This document shows positions 17,955-27,285 of a stretch of DNA of 64,000 bases, in pieces. The stretch is from positions 62,001-126,000 of the forward strand of contig CBFGRV010000002.1 in NCBI GenBank assembly GCA_965651265.1, written 5' to 3'. Position numbers and translations under genes: made by a program. The notes under the pieces were generated by a model. That model was given only the letters and a program-made list of their open reading frames with translations. It ran no database searches and was not told the origin of the DNA. This DNA is from CBFGRV01 sp965651265 (GTDB lineage: Bacteria; Bacteroidota; Rhodothermia; Rhodothermales; VXPQ01). Each line of letters begins with the position of its first letter. Position 1 is the stretch's first letter.

Positions 17955-20729
17955 ATGGCGCCGGCTCATCGTGTCATAGCCTTCTTGCTGTTGAGCGTCT
18001 GGACGATTCCTGCGGCGGCTCAGGACACGGATCAGCCGCAAACGCTGCCGCATCCCGCCGATACCTCGGCTGCGGACACGACCGGGCAAGTCGTGGGCGT
18101 CCTCGGGCCCCCGGCAGATACACTTCTGGCGGACCCTGAAGCGGTTCGGCCTCCGCCTACGCGCTCGGGCGATGGTGGGCTCGACGAGACCGTTCAATTT
18201 TCCGCGACCGATTCGCTCATCATCCAGTTCGATGAAGATGGAGATGTGGGAAGTCTCTTCGGCAACGCGCGAGTTGTATCTGGAGATGCGACGTTGCAGG
18301 CTTACCAGGTCGACATCCTGTTCGAAATCGATGAGCTCCGAGCTCGCGGGCTCCGCAGCGATACGGGGTTCGTGGGTAGACCGCAGTTCTCACAGGGAAG
18401 TGAGTCGTTCACGGGCACGGAGTTGGCATTCAATCTCGAGACGGAGAGAGGCCGGGTCGTCGAGGCGCAGACCGGGATCGAGGAGGGATTTATTCGGGCC
18501 GGTGTGGTGAAGGTGGATCGAGACAGCGTCATCTACATCGCCAACGGCGTCTACACCACCTGTGAGTGTGTTGAGGATCCATCCTACACGCTTAGATCCG
18601 ACAAAATGAAGATCGTCGATCAGGAATGGATCTACACCGGGCCTATTCAGCTGTACATCTTCAACATCCCCACTCCTCTCTGGCTGCCTTTCGGCTTTCT
18701 ACCCGCACGGGAAGGCCGGCGAAGTGGTCCCCTGCCCCCGCAATACGGTGAGGACGAGCGTGGATTCTATCTGCGGAATTGGGGATGGTACCAGGCCATC
18801 AGTGAGTATCTCGATGCACAGGTTCAGTTTGGCCTATGGACAAAGGGCAGCTGGCAGGTGAGTCCGCAGATGCGCTACGCGCGCCGGTACAGGTACCGCG
18901 GCAGCGTCGGATTCGATTACGTCCGGAATCGCAGCGGCGAACGTGGCGACCCGACCTTCAGCGCCTATGGCACGGGCCGCATCCGGTGGAATCATAACCA
19001 GGAGCTCAGCCCCACGTCGCGGCTGAACGCCGATGTCGATCTATCCTCATCGAGTTACCTCCGGACCTCGTCGGAGCAGTACGATGATCGCGTGCGCCAG
19101 ACCATACAATCCAGTATCGGGTACAGCAAGAATTGGCGAAGTTCGGGGCGCAGCCTCTCGCTCAACTCGAGTCACCGGCAAAACCTCGCCAACCGCAGCG
19201 TCAACATCACACTTCCCAGCCTCCGTTTCACGCAAAGCACGAGAACGCCGTTCGCGCGCGAGCGGGCCGTCGGGGGCCAGCGCTGGTACGAGCGCATCCA
19301 ATACGATTACAGTGGATCGCTCGAAAACAGGTACGCCTTCGTTCCTTCCCTGCAGGATTCGGCGGCCGCAGATATCTCCTGGTACGAGGCCCTCTTCTCG
19401 CCTTCCAAATACAGGCGCGCCACGGGCCGCGATCAGCCCTTCGATTTCCGCGCGAGTCATCGCGTAGGAAGCAGCGCCAGCTTCTCCATCAATCGGATAC
19501 CCGTCATCAACAAGCGAATCCGACTGAACCTCGCTCCCAATCTTAACTACACGGAGGACTGGTTCATCCAGACGACGGAGCGCCGGCTAGACCCGGACTC
19601 CACCGTCGCGGAGGTAACGAATCCTGGCTTCTTCGCTCTTCGCCAGTTCACAACCGGGGTCTCGGCCAATACCACGTTCTACGGCCTATTCCCTGTCGCG
19701 ATCGGGCCATTCCAGGGTCTGCGCCATACCGTGCGCCCATCCGTGAGCTTCAGTTATCGCCCCGACTTCTACGATGACTTTTGGGGTTACACCGACACCT
19801 ACGTAGACGCCAATGGGAATGTAGTTCGATACGCGCGTGTAAGCGGGGTAAGTCAGGGAAAGCAGAAGGCGCTGAGCCTCAGCGTCGATAACGTCTTCGA
19901 GACGAAGCATGTGCGCGTGGACACAACGGGCGAAACCCGATCGCGAACGGTGCCTTTGCTCAATGTGTCGGCGAACACGAGCTACAATTTTGCGCGCGAG
20001 GAATTCAAGCTGGCGCCCATCAATGTTACGGCACGCACACGCATCGCGGAGCAGTTCAATCTTCGCATGTCATCGACCTTCTCTCCCTATGCCCTCGATG
20101 AGTCCCGGAGCGCGGAAATCGATAGATATCTGATCTCTGGGAATTTCTTGACTCCGGTCCGCCTGACGCGTGCGAACATTAGCCTGAATACCCGCTTTCA
20201 GAGTGCGCGCCGCGGCGAAAGCCGGCCGTATGCACCGCCGGGCATGACGATGGCCGGTGCTCCGCTCGGGCCTCCGGGCCAGCCGGGACTGGATATGGGA
20301 GATCCCCTCGGCGCCGGTGGTACGCCCTACTACAATACGTCCCTCGGCTACGCCGACTTTGCGATTCCGTGGTCGCTAACCCTCGACATCACCTACAATT
20401 ATCAGTTTCTGCTGGCGACGCCCGGCCGATCCGCAGGGCCGGATCATACGGCTACGATCAATACCGGCTTTGACTTCAATCTTACCCCAAACTGGAAGGT
20501 ACAGGGCCGGTCGGGCTATGATTTCGAGCGGCAGGAGCTCGTCTACACCAGCCTCAGCATCCTGAGGGATTTCGAATGCTGGGAAATGGCGATCAACTGG
20601 GTGCCCTTCGGCCCTTATCAGTCGTATAGCTTTGATCTGCATGTGAAGAGCGGGGCCCTGCGGGACATCCTACGATTGCGCCAGCCCAGGGAAGATGTGC
20701 GCGGGCGTTTCAGCAATCTCTTAAATTAG
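17955..20729 (+). CDS. LptD-like outer-membrane LPS-assembly protein (OstA family)
   Basis: A 924-residue protein with an export signal (VIAFLLLSVWTIPAAAQD). The N-terminal third is the periplasmic OstA/LptA-like jellyroll (about 70-260). It includes the region ANGVYTTCECVEDPSYTL and the segment LWLPFGFLPAREGRRSGPL, which are typical of Bacteroidota LptD-like proteins. The remaining 650 residues read as long beta-hairpins of a large barrel, with many Tyr, Asn and Ser. LptD inserts lipopolysaccharide into the outer leaflet. The adjacent cysteines CEC recall the disulfides of LptD, though pairing is unknown. No LptE is adjacent; an LptF/G permease lies at 24.2 kb. Confidence 0.8.
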   Translation: MAPAHRVIAFLLLSVWTIPAAAQDTDQPQTLPHPADTSAADTTGQVVGVLGPPADTLLADPEAVRPPPTRSGDGGLDETVQFSATDSLIIQFDEDGDVGSLFGNARVVSGDATLQAYQVDILFEIDELRARGLRSDTGFVGRPQFSQGSESFTGTELAFNLETERGRVVEAQTGIEEGFIRAGVVKVDRDSVIYIANGVYTTCECVEDPSYTLRSDKMKIVDQEWIYTGPIQLYIFNIPTPLWLPFGFLPAREGRRSGPLPPQYGEDERGFYLRNWGWYQAISEYLDAQVQFGLWTKGSWQVSPQMRYARRYRYRGSVGFDYVRNRSGERGDPTFSAYGTGRIRWNHNQELSPTSRLNADVDLSSSSYLRTSSEQYDDRVRQTIQSSIGYSKNWRSSGRSLSLNSSHRQNLANRSVNITLPSLRFTQSTRTPFARERAVGGQRWYERIQYDYSGSLENRYAFVPSLQDSAAADISWYEALFSPSKYRRATGRDQPFDFRASHRVGSSASFSINRIPVINKRIRLNLAPNLNYTEDWFIQTTERRLDPDSTVAEVTNPGFFALRQFTTGVSANTTFYGLFPVAIGPFQGLRHTVRPSVSFSYRPDFYDDFWGYTDTYVDANGNVVRYARVSGVSQGKQKALSLSVDNVFETKHVRVDTTGETRSRTVPLLNVSANTSYNFAREEFKLAPINVTARTRIAEQFNLRMSSTFSPYALDESRSAEIDRYLISGNFLTPVRLTRANISLNTRFQSARRGESRPYAPPGMTMAGAPLGPPGQPGLDMGDPLGAGGTPYYNTSLGYADFAIPWSLTLDITYNYQFLLATPGRSAGPDHTATINTGFDFNLTPNWKVQGRSGYDFERQELVYTSLSILRDFECWEMAINWVPFGPYQSYSFDLHVKSGALRDILRLRQPREDVRGRFSNLLN

Positions 20730-21080
20730 CGCCCGCTTAAGTAAGCGATTGAAAGAGAAGGGCCTCATGCTGCGCCGAAATCGAGCACATCGGCACCATA
20801 GTTGAGGTAACCGGATCGTGTTTGTTCGCCGAGTAGACAACCGGTATTTTATTCCACGCCGGCCGAGAGCGGGCTGAGCCGGTGTGAGTGGGCTTAAAGC
20901 GGGCTAAGAAGTGCCTCACAGCCAAGAGCCTTGCCCCGGAAACCCGCCCGGCCACCGGCCATATAAACTTGCCTCGCGGCGCCGCGGTGCACCGAAATCA
21001 TAAGACTGCATTTGCCACCCATCATACACACGAGGAAGGGACATTAGACAGCATGTGCCGTCAATGACCCTTTAGCCTGC
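20730..21080. other. 351-bp gap without a convincing gene
   Basis: Lies between the LptD-like and BON genes. It holds a small stem just after the LptD stop without a T-run, and a perfect 12-bp palindrome CGCGGCGCCGCG at 20975-20986. A TATAAA is nearby at about 20963. A 72-codon minus-strand frame (20737-20955) has no recognisable features. I see no tRNA or riboswitch-like fold by eye. Confidence 0.4.
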
Positions 21081-21416
21081 ATGATACCACACGGCTTAAA
21101 TGCGATCCGTCACCGCCTTCGCCGCGCTGCAAGCGATGAATCGCGGCAAACCGGCCGTGATCTTTCGCTCGCCCGCCGCCTGTATGCGACCTTCGAGCGG
21201 GATCTGAAGCTCGCCGAGATTCAGGGCATCCATTTCTACGTCCAGAACGGCGTGGTCACTCTCTACGGGACCGTGCGCACGGACCTCGACCGCGAACTAC
21301 TCGTTTCGCTCGTTCGTGAGATTCCGGGCGTCAAAGGCGTCGTCGCCCACCTTCAGCTCGTCGACTCACGCTTCCAGGAGACGGCCGACGTCAACGACGA
21401 TTTAGACCTCGGCTAG
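21081..21416 (+). CDS. BON-domain protein
   Basis: A 111-residue protein with no signal peptide. From about residue 30 it matches one BON domain: LARRLYATFERDLKLAEIQG, then IHFYVQNGVVTLYGTV, then REIPGVKGVVAHLQL, in the helix-strand-helix-strand order. BON domains bind phospholipid or membrane surfaces and occur in osmotic-stress proteins such as OsmY. A cytoplasmic single-domain form has no clear role. It is convergent with the GNAT gene, their stops 1 bp apart. Confidence 0.8.
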   Translation: MIPHGLNAIRHRLRRAASDESRQTGRDLSLARRLYATFERDLKLAEIQGIHFYVQNGVVTLYGTVRTDLDRELLVSLVREIPGVKGVVAHLQLVDSRFQETADVNDDLDLG

Positions 21417-21417
21417 C

Positions 21418-21855
21418 CTAGTCCGCCTTCCGGACCCAGGCATTCTCGACTCGCTTGAACCCCAGGTGCTCGTAGTATCCCGATGAAATGTCGGAATCCC
21501 GTAGCACCAGTTCGGTGCCCTTACATCGCTCAAGGACGGCATTGATAAGGGCTTTGCCCACGCCCAATCTCTGAACGTCAGGCTCTACGGCGAGGTCGCA
21601 CAGGTAGCTGTAAAGCACACCATCCGTCAGCACGCGCGCAATGCCCGCGAGGTGGCCCTCGTGCCACGCCGTGAGCACGAGCGAGGCATTCTCGAACATC
21701 GACCAGGTCCGGCTCGGATCACCGGCGGGGCGCAGCAGGGGCGCCCTACGATATAGCGTCTGTATTCTCGACGGAGTCAGTCCATCGAGACCTTCTCGAA
21801 TCTCGAGGTTCTCGATTTTCGAATGTCGTTCGCGCTCGTGAGTGAGCCTCGCCAT
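21418..21855 (-). CDS. GNAT-family N-acetyltransferase
   Basis: A 145-residue GNAT protein transferring an acetyl group from acetyl-CoA to an unknown amine. The acetyl-CoA pyrophosphate loop appears as VQRLGVGKALINAVL (motif A, R/Q-x2-G-x-G/A), preceded by the strand YLCDLAVEPD and followed by DISSGYYEHLGFKRVE. The pattern fits the small YjaB/acyltransferase-like group. The first 30 residues are charged and poorly conserved, so a slightly later start is possible. Confidence 0.85.
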   Translation of the reverse strand: MARLTHERERHSKIENLEIREGLDGLTPSRIQTLYRRAPLLRPAGDPSRTWSMFENASLVLTAWHEGHLAGIARVLTDGVLYSYLCDLAVEPDVQRLGVGKALINAVLERCKGTELVLRDSDISSGYYEHLGFKRVENAWVRKAD

Positions 21856-21909
21856 CTCTGAAACTCCTGATTTTGAAATGCTCAGCCTAGCGACCCTGGC
21901 ATCTCCGCA

Positions 21910-22914
21910 TTAGTTCCGGCCGGTGTCGTTGCGCACCCAACGGCTCCTCGTCGCCGACAGGTGAACGACCTCCGATGCCTCGAGCGCGGGATCCAGCCAC
22001 ACCCGAACGGACTGACCATCGATCTCGACCCACCATTCAGCGATCATCCCCAGGAACTGCCGACTCAGGACACGCGCCTCGATGCCATCGTCATCGACAC
22101 GAAAATGCTCGGGTCGGATGGTCAACACCCGATCAGGCTCTGGTGGGGTTCCGGCGAGGCGCTCAGCAAGCCGGCGGTCTGGGATGAGGTTGCTTCCACC
22201 CAGAAATTCCGCAACGAACGCGGTCTCGGGCCGCTCATAGAGGTCTTCGGGGCGACCTACCTGAACCAGGCGCCCCTCCCGCATCACGGCGATCCGATCC
22301 GACAACGCCAGCGCCTCCTGTTGATCGTGCGTCACATAGAGGCTGGTTGTGCCGAGACGCTGTTGGAGCACCTTGAGCTCGCGCCGTGTCTGCTCCCGAA
22401 GCGCCACATCCAGGTTGGAGAGTGGCTCGTCGAATAGGATGACGTCCGGCTCCACGGCGATTGCTCTGGCGAGCGCTACACGCTGTTGTTGGCCCCCGGA
22501 GAGCTGCGTAACCGGCCGGTCGGCAAGATCCTGCAGGTCTACACGGCCGAGAACCTCCTCCACGCGTCGACGTCGCTCCTCGGCGGCGATTCTTCGCACA
22601 CGCAGACCGTAGGCGACGTTCTCCGCCACCGACATGTTGGGAAACAGCGCGTAGTTCTGGAAGACCATAGCCGTCGGTCGCCGTTGGGGTGTCGTCCCGG
22701 TTACGTCCCGTCCGCCTATGTGCACGCGCCCGGCGTCAGGCTGCTCGAATCCCGCTACGATCCGCAAGAGCGTCGTCTTCCCGCACCCGGAAGGACCGAG
22801 CAGCGAGAAAAACTCTCCTCGCCGGACCTCGAGATCGACGTGGTCGACGGCCGTCGTCGTGCCAAATCGCTTGGAGACCTGGTCGATGTGTACGGCCGTG
22901 TTCGAAGTGGACAT
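21910..22914 (-). CDS. ABC transporter ATPase with TOBE-like tail (MalK/PotA/FbpC group), orphan
   Basis: A 334-residue ATP-binding subunit. Walker A is GPSGCGKTT (about 39-47), the Q-loop is VFQNYALFPNMSV, the signature is LSGGQQQRVALARA, Walker B is VILFDEPLSNLD and the switch His is in YVTHDQQEA. After residue about 240 a C-terminal regulatory domain (VLTIRPEHFRV) resembles TOBE domains of importers for sugars, polyamines or ferric iron. No permease or binding protein lies nearby, so the substrate cannot be inferred. It starts 45 bp downstream of the sucC stop on the same strand. Confidence 0.9.
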   Translation of the reverse strand: MSTSNTAVHIDQVSKRFGTTTAVDHVDLEVRRGEFFSLLGPSGCGKTTLLRIVAGFEQPDAGRVHIGGRDVTGTTPQRRPTAMVFQNYALFPNMSVAENVAYGLRVRRIAAEERRRRVEEVLGRVDLQDLADRPVTQLSGGQQQRVALARAIAVEPDVILFDEPLSNLDVALREQTRRELKVLQQRLGTTSLYVTHDQQEALALSDRIAVMREGRLVQVGRPEDLYERPETAFVAEFLGGSNLIPDRRLAERLAGTPPEPDRVLTIRPEHFRVDDDGIEARVLSRQFLGMIAEWWVEIDGQSVRVWLDPALEASEVVHLSATRSRWVRNDTGRN

Positions 22915-22959
22915 TTTCGAGAGATGCTCCAGGCCACCCGCCGACCGTGAGTACCGAGG

Positions 22960-24144
22960 TTACGCTGCCACGGACGAGCCGAGCGCGCGCGTCACTTTCT
23001 CGGCGGCCTCCTTCAGAAAAATGGCCGTCTCGATCTTTAACCCGCTCTCATCGAGTATTCGCTGGCCCTCTTCCGCATTCGTGCCTTGCAAACGTACGAT
23101 CAGCGGAACCTGTATGTCGACCTTCTTCGCCGCCTCTACGACACCGTTCGCCACGCGGTCACAACGCACGATTCCTCCAAAGATATTCACCAGAATGGCC
23201 CGCACGTTCTTGTCCTTCAGGATGAGCCGAAAACCGGCCTCTACGGTATCAGCGCTCGCGGTGCCCCCGACATCCAGAAAATTCGCGGGCTCGCCGCCGG
23301 CCAATTTGATCACGTCCATCGTAGCCATAGCCAGACCAGCGCCGTTTACCATACAGCCGACGTTGCCATCGAGGCGGATGTAGTTCAGGCCGTGCTCACT
23401 GGCCTCGACTTCGAGCGGGTCCTCTTCGTGTACATCGCGCAATTCGGCAAGATCGGGATGCCGGTACAGCGCGTTGTCGTCCAGGTTGATTTTCGCATCG
23501 ACGGCCACGACCTCTCCCTTATCGGTCAGGACGAGCGGGTTGATCTCGGCCAGGGAAGCGTCCGATCCCGCGTAAGCTTCGTAAAGGCCCTCGATGAACC
23601 GGGACGCCTGCTTCATCGCCTTGCCTTCCAGCCCCAGGTTGAACGCGATCATCCTTGCCTGATAGGGCATAAGACCGATCGTGGGATCGATCCACACTTT
23701 TGTGATCTTTTCCGGCGTTTCCTCCGCTACCTTCTCGATCTCCACACCCCCTTCCGTCGACGCCATGATGACATTCATGCTCTTCTGACGGTCGAGCGTG
23801 ATCCCGAGGTAATATTCCTTCTGGATCTCGACGGCATCCGCGACGAGTATCGCCCTGACCTTCTGCCCCTCAGGCCCGGTCTGATGCGTGACGAGGTTCA
23901 TTCCCAGGATCTGACCCGCCTTCTCACGTACCTCCTCTACGCTCTTCGCCAGCTTGACGCCTCCTCCCTTGCCGCGACCTCCGGCGTGGATCTGCGCCTT
24001 CACGACAAACAGGGTGGCGCCATCGGCCTCTAGTGCCCTGGCCGCTTCGACGGCCTCATCGACCGTTCGCGCCACACGGCCGGGCTGGACAGACACGCCA
24101 TACGCCGCCAGAATGTCTTTGGCCTGGTATTCGTGGAGCTTCAT
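22960..24144 (-). CDS. sucC: Succinyl-CoA synthetase, beta subunit
   Basis: The 394-residue nucleotide-binding subunit of the TCA enzyme that makes ATP or GTP from succinyl-CoA. The start MKLHEYQAKDILAAYGV, the glycine-rich GGRGKGGGVKLAKS loop, AEINPLVLTDKGEVVAVDAK and the C-terminal FVNIFGGIVRCD-like segment (LVNIFGGIVRCDRVANG) are diagnostic of the ATP-grasp plus ligase layout. The alpha subunit sucD is not adjacent. The gene is divergent from the LptF/G gene across 93 bp. Confidence 0.96.
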   Translation of the reverse strand: MKLHEYQAKDILAAYGVSVQPGRVARTVDEAVEAARALEADGATLFVVKAQIHAGGRGKGGGVKLAKSVEEVREKAGQILGMNLVTHQTGPEGQKVRAILVADAVEIQKEYYLGITLDRQKSMNVIMASTEGGVEIEKVAEETPEKITKVWIDPTIGLMPYQARMIAFNLGLEGKAMKQASRFIEGLYEAYAGSDASLAEINPLVLTDKGEVVAVDAKINLDDNALYRHPDLAELRDVHEEDPLEVEASEHGLNYIRLDGNVGCMVNGAGLAMATMDVIKLAGGEPANFLDVGGTASADTVEAGFRLILKDKNVRAILVNIFGGIVRCDRVANGVVEAAKKVDIQVPLIVRLQGTNAEEGQRILDESGLKIETAIFLKEAAEKVTRALGSSVAA

Positions 24145-24237
24145 ACCTTACCATGAATTGAATGCATCGAAATCACGTCGCAAGGTACGATAGCGGTTCT
24201 TGAAGAATCTACGTAATCGGATTCGCGCGGTGGGCCT

Positions 24238-25320
24238 GTGAATCGGTTCGATCGGCATATCATCTGGCGACTCGTCTCCGGGTTCGTGCTGCTCGTCGCG
24301 GTGCTCATCGTCTTCTTCATAGTGCTCCATTATGTGGAGTTCGTCGATGATTTCTATGATCGCGGCGCGACGATGCGCGAAGTATTCCTCGTCTATTACC
24401 CCAGCTACATCCCTGAGATCGTCAAGCTGATCTCGCCGCTGGCCATCTTCATGGCCTGTGTATATCTGACGGGCCGACTCAGCCAGAGCCTCCAACTGAT
24501 GGCCCTTCAAACCAGCGGAGTCTCGCTTTATCGGCTGATCGTTCCCTATCTCGTGGTGGCCGTTGCCCTGACGGGGTTCATGTTCTGGTTCAACGGGTGG
24601 ATCGTCCCTGTCACGAACCGAACGGTGCTAGCGTTCGAGCAGCAATACTTGAAGGATGCCCCGAGAGTCGTTGATGTGACGGACATTCACCGCCAGAATC
24701 GCCCCGGCACCTTCGTTACCGTCGGGTACTACGATCGTCGCCGCGAGACCGCACAGCGGGTCTCCATCCAGATATTTTCGGATTCGCAACGCCTCGTGAA
24801 GCGCATCGACGCGCCTTCGATGGCATGGGTCGATTCACTCGGAATCTGGCGCATCAGCGATCCAGTCATTCGTGTCTTCGACGAGACCGGCGAGCGCCGG
24901 ATACAAAAGGCACGCATCGATACCGTCCTCCAGATTCTTCCCCGCGATCTTGCACGTACGGAGAGGGATGTCGAGTCGATGTCCATCCCCGCCGCACGAA
25001 GCTACATAGCCGACCTGGAACGATCGGGAGCGGGGAGTATCGGCCGCTCGAAGGTCGGCTACTATTCCAAATTCGCGTACCCCGTGGCCAATCTAATCCT
25101 CGTCCTGATCGGTATGCCGTTGGCCTCGGTGCGGCGACGCGGCGGGCAAGCGATCCAGATCGGCCTTGGGCTGGTCGTGGCCTTCGCGTATCTGGCCGTG
25201 CAGAAGATCACCGAACCGTTCGGCTATACGGGGGAGATCCCCCCACTGATCGTGGCCTGGCTCCCCCACGCGGTCTTCGCGGTCATGGGGCTCATCATGC
25301 TCTTCCGCGTTCGCAAATAG
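24238..25320 (+). CDS. LptF/LptG-family permease (YjgP/YjgQ)
   Basis: A 360-residue inner-membrane protein starting at a GTG. Hydrophobic helices lie at about 13-35, 62-80 and 101-122, followed by a soluble periplasmic domain (about 130-260). The end has three more helices (about 283-300, 305-322 and 335-355). This six-helix layout with a central jellyroll is that of LptF/LptG, which extract lipopolysaccharide from the inner membrane with the ATPase LptB. The motif YYSKFAYPVANLILVLIGMP in the last part is family-typical. Only one such gene is here, so whether it acts as F or G cannot be told. Confidence 0.9.
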   Translation: MNRFDRHIIWRLVSGFVLLVAVLIVFFIVLHYVEFVDDFYDRGATMREVFLVYYPSYIPEIVKLISPLAIFMACVYLTGRLSQSLQLMALQTSGVSLYRLIVPYLVVAVALTGFMFWFNGWIVPVTNRTVLAFEQQYLKDAPRVVDVTDIHRQNRPGTFVTVGYYDRRRETAQRVSIQIFSDSQRLVKRIDAPSMAWVDSLGIWRISDPVIRVFDETGERRIQKARIDTVLQILPRDLARTERDVESMSIPAARSYIADLERSGAGSIGRSKVGYYSKFAYPVANLILVLIGMPLASVRRRGGQAIQIGLGLVVAFAYLAVQKITEPFGYTGEIPPLIVAWLPHAVFAVMGLIMLFRVRK

Positions 25321-25326
25321 CGGCTC

Positions 25327-25647
25327 TCAAGCCTCCCCTCCCATTCCTCCGAACTGGATGGGCTGACCCGGGGGCGTCCGCTCCTCGATGATGCCGTGCG
25401 CCACCTCATACTTCTCGATGTTATCGGCGAGCGCGCGAAGTAGCCGCTTGGCGTGCTGTGGCGTGATGATGATCCGGCTCTTCACGCGTGCCTTGGGCAC
25501 ACCCGGCATCACCCGGATAAAGTCCAGGATGAACTCTTCCGGTGAATGCGAAATCATCACCAGATTTGAATAGACGCCTTCCGCCGTCTGCTCGTCGAGC
25601 TCGATGTTAAACTGCTGCTGTCCTTGCTGGCTGTCTGCGTCCTTCAT
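25327..25647 (-). CDS. DUF3467 family protein
   Basis: A 106-residue protein of a widespread small family of unknown function. Family features are FNIELDEQTAEGVYSNLVMI, SPEEFILDFIRVMPG, and KARVKSRIIITPQHAKRLL near the middle, then a Gly-Gln-rich tail. Its ATG (25645-25647) overlaps the TGA of the upstream cystathionine beta-synthase-type gene as ATGA, so translation is probably coupled. It is convergent with the LptF/G gene, 6 bp away. Confidence 0.9.
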   Translation of the reverse strand: MKDADSQQGQQQFNIELDEQTAEGVYSNLVMISHSPEEFILDFIRVMPGVPKARVKSRIIITPQHAKRLLRALADNIEKYEVAHGIIEERTPPGQPIQFGGMGGEA

Positions 25648-27065
25648 CCGCGTTTTCCGTTGTGTCCTTTCTTTCCGAGGCCCGTCGTCGCGAGGGCACT
25701 AATGAGGTCACTCTTGGTGATGATCTCGAATGTCTTGCCGTCCGCTGGCTCTACCAACACCGCACCCGCTCCTTGTTCCAGGTAGGCCGACAAATGTTCG
25801 AGGTGGAGCGTGCGCGGGACGATGGGAAACGGCTCCCCCATGACATCGCGCACGGCCTGGTCGCGCGTGTCCGGGTTTTCGATGAGCCGGTTTAGAATTA
25901 CGGACTCCGTCAGGCTCCCGACCACGCGATCCCCCTCGAACACCGGTATCTGCGAGATGCCTTGTTCCGCCATCAGCTTGATGATCTCGCCCAGGGTGTC
26001 ATCGGGCGTCGCCGAGAGGATCCTCCCGCCAACTCGCCGTGCGGAAAGCACCTGGTCTACCGTCAGGTCCGGCTTGCTCTCCAGGAAGCCGTGGTTACGC
26101 ATCCAGTTGTCGTTGAAGGTCTTCGATAGATAGCGAAACCCGGAATCAGGCAGGAGGATGACGATGACGTCGTCAGGCGACAGATCCTCGGCGTTGGCAC
26201 CGATCCATTGCCTGGCGCCGGCGACGGCCATTCCGCTCGATTGGCCACAGAAGAGCCCCTCTTCGCGGGCAAGCCGGCGCGTCCACTGCATCGATTCGCG
26301 GTCAGTCACTCGCACGTAGTCATCGAGCAGCTCAAAATCCATGTTCTTGGCGAGGATGTCCTCGCCCACACCTTCCGTGAGATAGGGATAGATCTCGTTC
26401 TTGTCGAACTCACCCGTGTGGAAGTATTTGAAATAGACCGACCCGAATGGATCGACTCCGATGACCTTGATCTGCGGGTCCTGCTCCTTCAGGTATCGGG
26501 CCGATCCCGAGATCGTGCCGCCCGTGCCCGCCCCGGCGATCAGATGCGTGACGCGTCCTTCCGTCTGTTCCCAGATCTCGGGGCCCGTCGTCTTATAGTG
26601 GGCTTCCGCGTTGGCGGGGTGATCGTACTGGTTGAGGTAGACTGAATTGGGGATCTCCGTGGCCAGCCTGCGGGCAACGGAGTAGTACGAACGAGGATCG
26701 TCCGGTGCCACATTCGTGGGGCAGACGATCACCTCGGCGCCAAACGCACGCAGTACGTCCAGCTTTTCGGGACTCTGTTTATCTGTGGTCGTGAAGATGC
26801 AACGATAGCCCCGGGTGACGGCAGCAATGGCCAGGGCAGCACCCGTGTTGCCGCTTGTGCCTTCTATGATGGTGCCGCCCGGTTTGAGGTCACCGGTAGC
26901 CTCGGCGGCCTCTATCATGGCAATGCCGATGCGATCCTTCACGGACCCACCGGGATTGAAAAACTCGACCTTGGCCAACACCGTGCAGGGCGCATTCTCT
27001 ATGATGCTGCCGAGCCGAACCATCGGCGTGTTTCCGATGGCGTCAACAATGGATTCGAACCACAT
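25644..27065 (-). CDS. PLP-dependent cystathionine beta-synthase-type enzyme with two CBS domains
   Basis: About 473 residues from the ATG at 27065. The catalytic domain (1 to about 330) has the PLP-lysine motif GGSVKDRIG, the phosphate/substrate loop EGTSGNTGAALA and the glycine loop AGAGTGGTISGSARYL. The C-terminus has a tandem CBS pair (about 345-470) that usually binds adenosyl ligands. The reaction is beta-replacement on serine or O-acetylserine, giving cystathionine or cysteine. The CBS pair favours cystathionine beta-synthase, but cysteine synthase activity cannot be excluded. A frame from 27122 adds 19 unlikely residues; the homology begins at MWFESIVDAIGNTP. Confidence 0.9.
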   Translation of the reverse strand: MWFESIVDAIGNTPMVRLGSIIENAPCTVLAKVEFFNPGGSVKDRIGIAMIEAAEATGDLKPGGTIIEGTSGNTGAALAIAAVTRGYRCIFTTTDKQSPEKLDVLRAFGAEVIVCPTNVAPDDPRSYYSVARRLATEIPNSVYLNQYDHPANAEAHYKTTGPEIWEQTEGRVTHLIAGAGTGGTISGSARYLKEQDPQIKVIGVDPFGSVYFKYFHTGEFDKNEIYPYLTEGVGEDILAKNMDFELLDDYVRVTDRESMQWTRRLAREEGLFCGQSSGMAVAGARQWIGANAEDLSPDDVIVILLPDSGFRYLSKTFNDNWMRNHGFLESKPDLTVDQVLSARRVGGRILSATPDDTLGEIIKLMAEQGISQIPVFEGDRVVGSLTESVILNRLIENPDTRDQAVRDVMGEPFPIVPRTLHLEHLSAYLEQGAGAVLVEPADGKTFEIITKSDLISALATTGLGKKGHNGKRG

Positions 27066-27285
27066 GGTCCACTCCGTTTGGCTTGCGCTGATGATGTACG
27101 GCTGCACTCCTGGCCGATCCACTCCGGCAGCCCGACGGCGATGGTCGCGCAGTCATAGCAAGCCCATGTGGATGTCGGGCGGCATGCTCGCATCGACTCA
27201 TCGCACGACGAAAAATATGGCGACCGTTACTTAGCTTACGCCCGAATCCTGGTTTTGCTCACGCGCTCTCCTCCTTTGCACGTCT

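Noticed and set aside
20737..20955. A 72-codon minus-strand frame in the gap before the BON gene
   Set aside because: No signal peptide, domain or neighbour support; composition is low-complexity and basic.
23086..24033. A 315-codon plus-strand frame opposite sucC
   Set aside because: Antisense to a highly conserved TCA-cycle gene; no domain visible.
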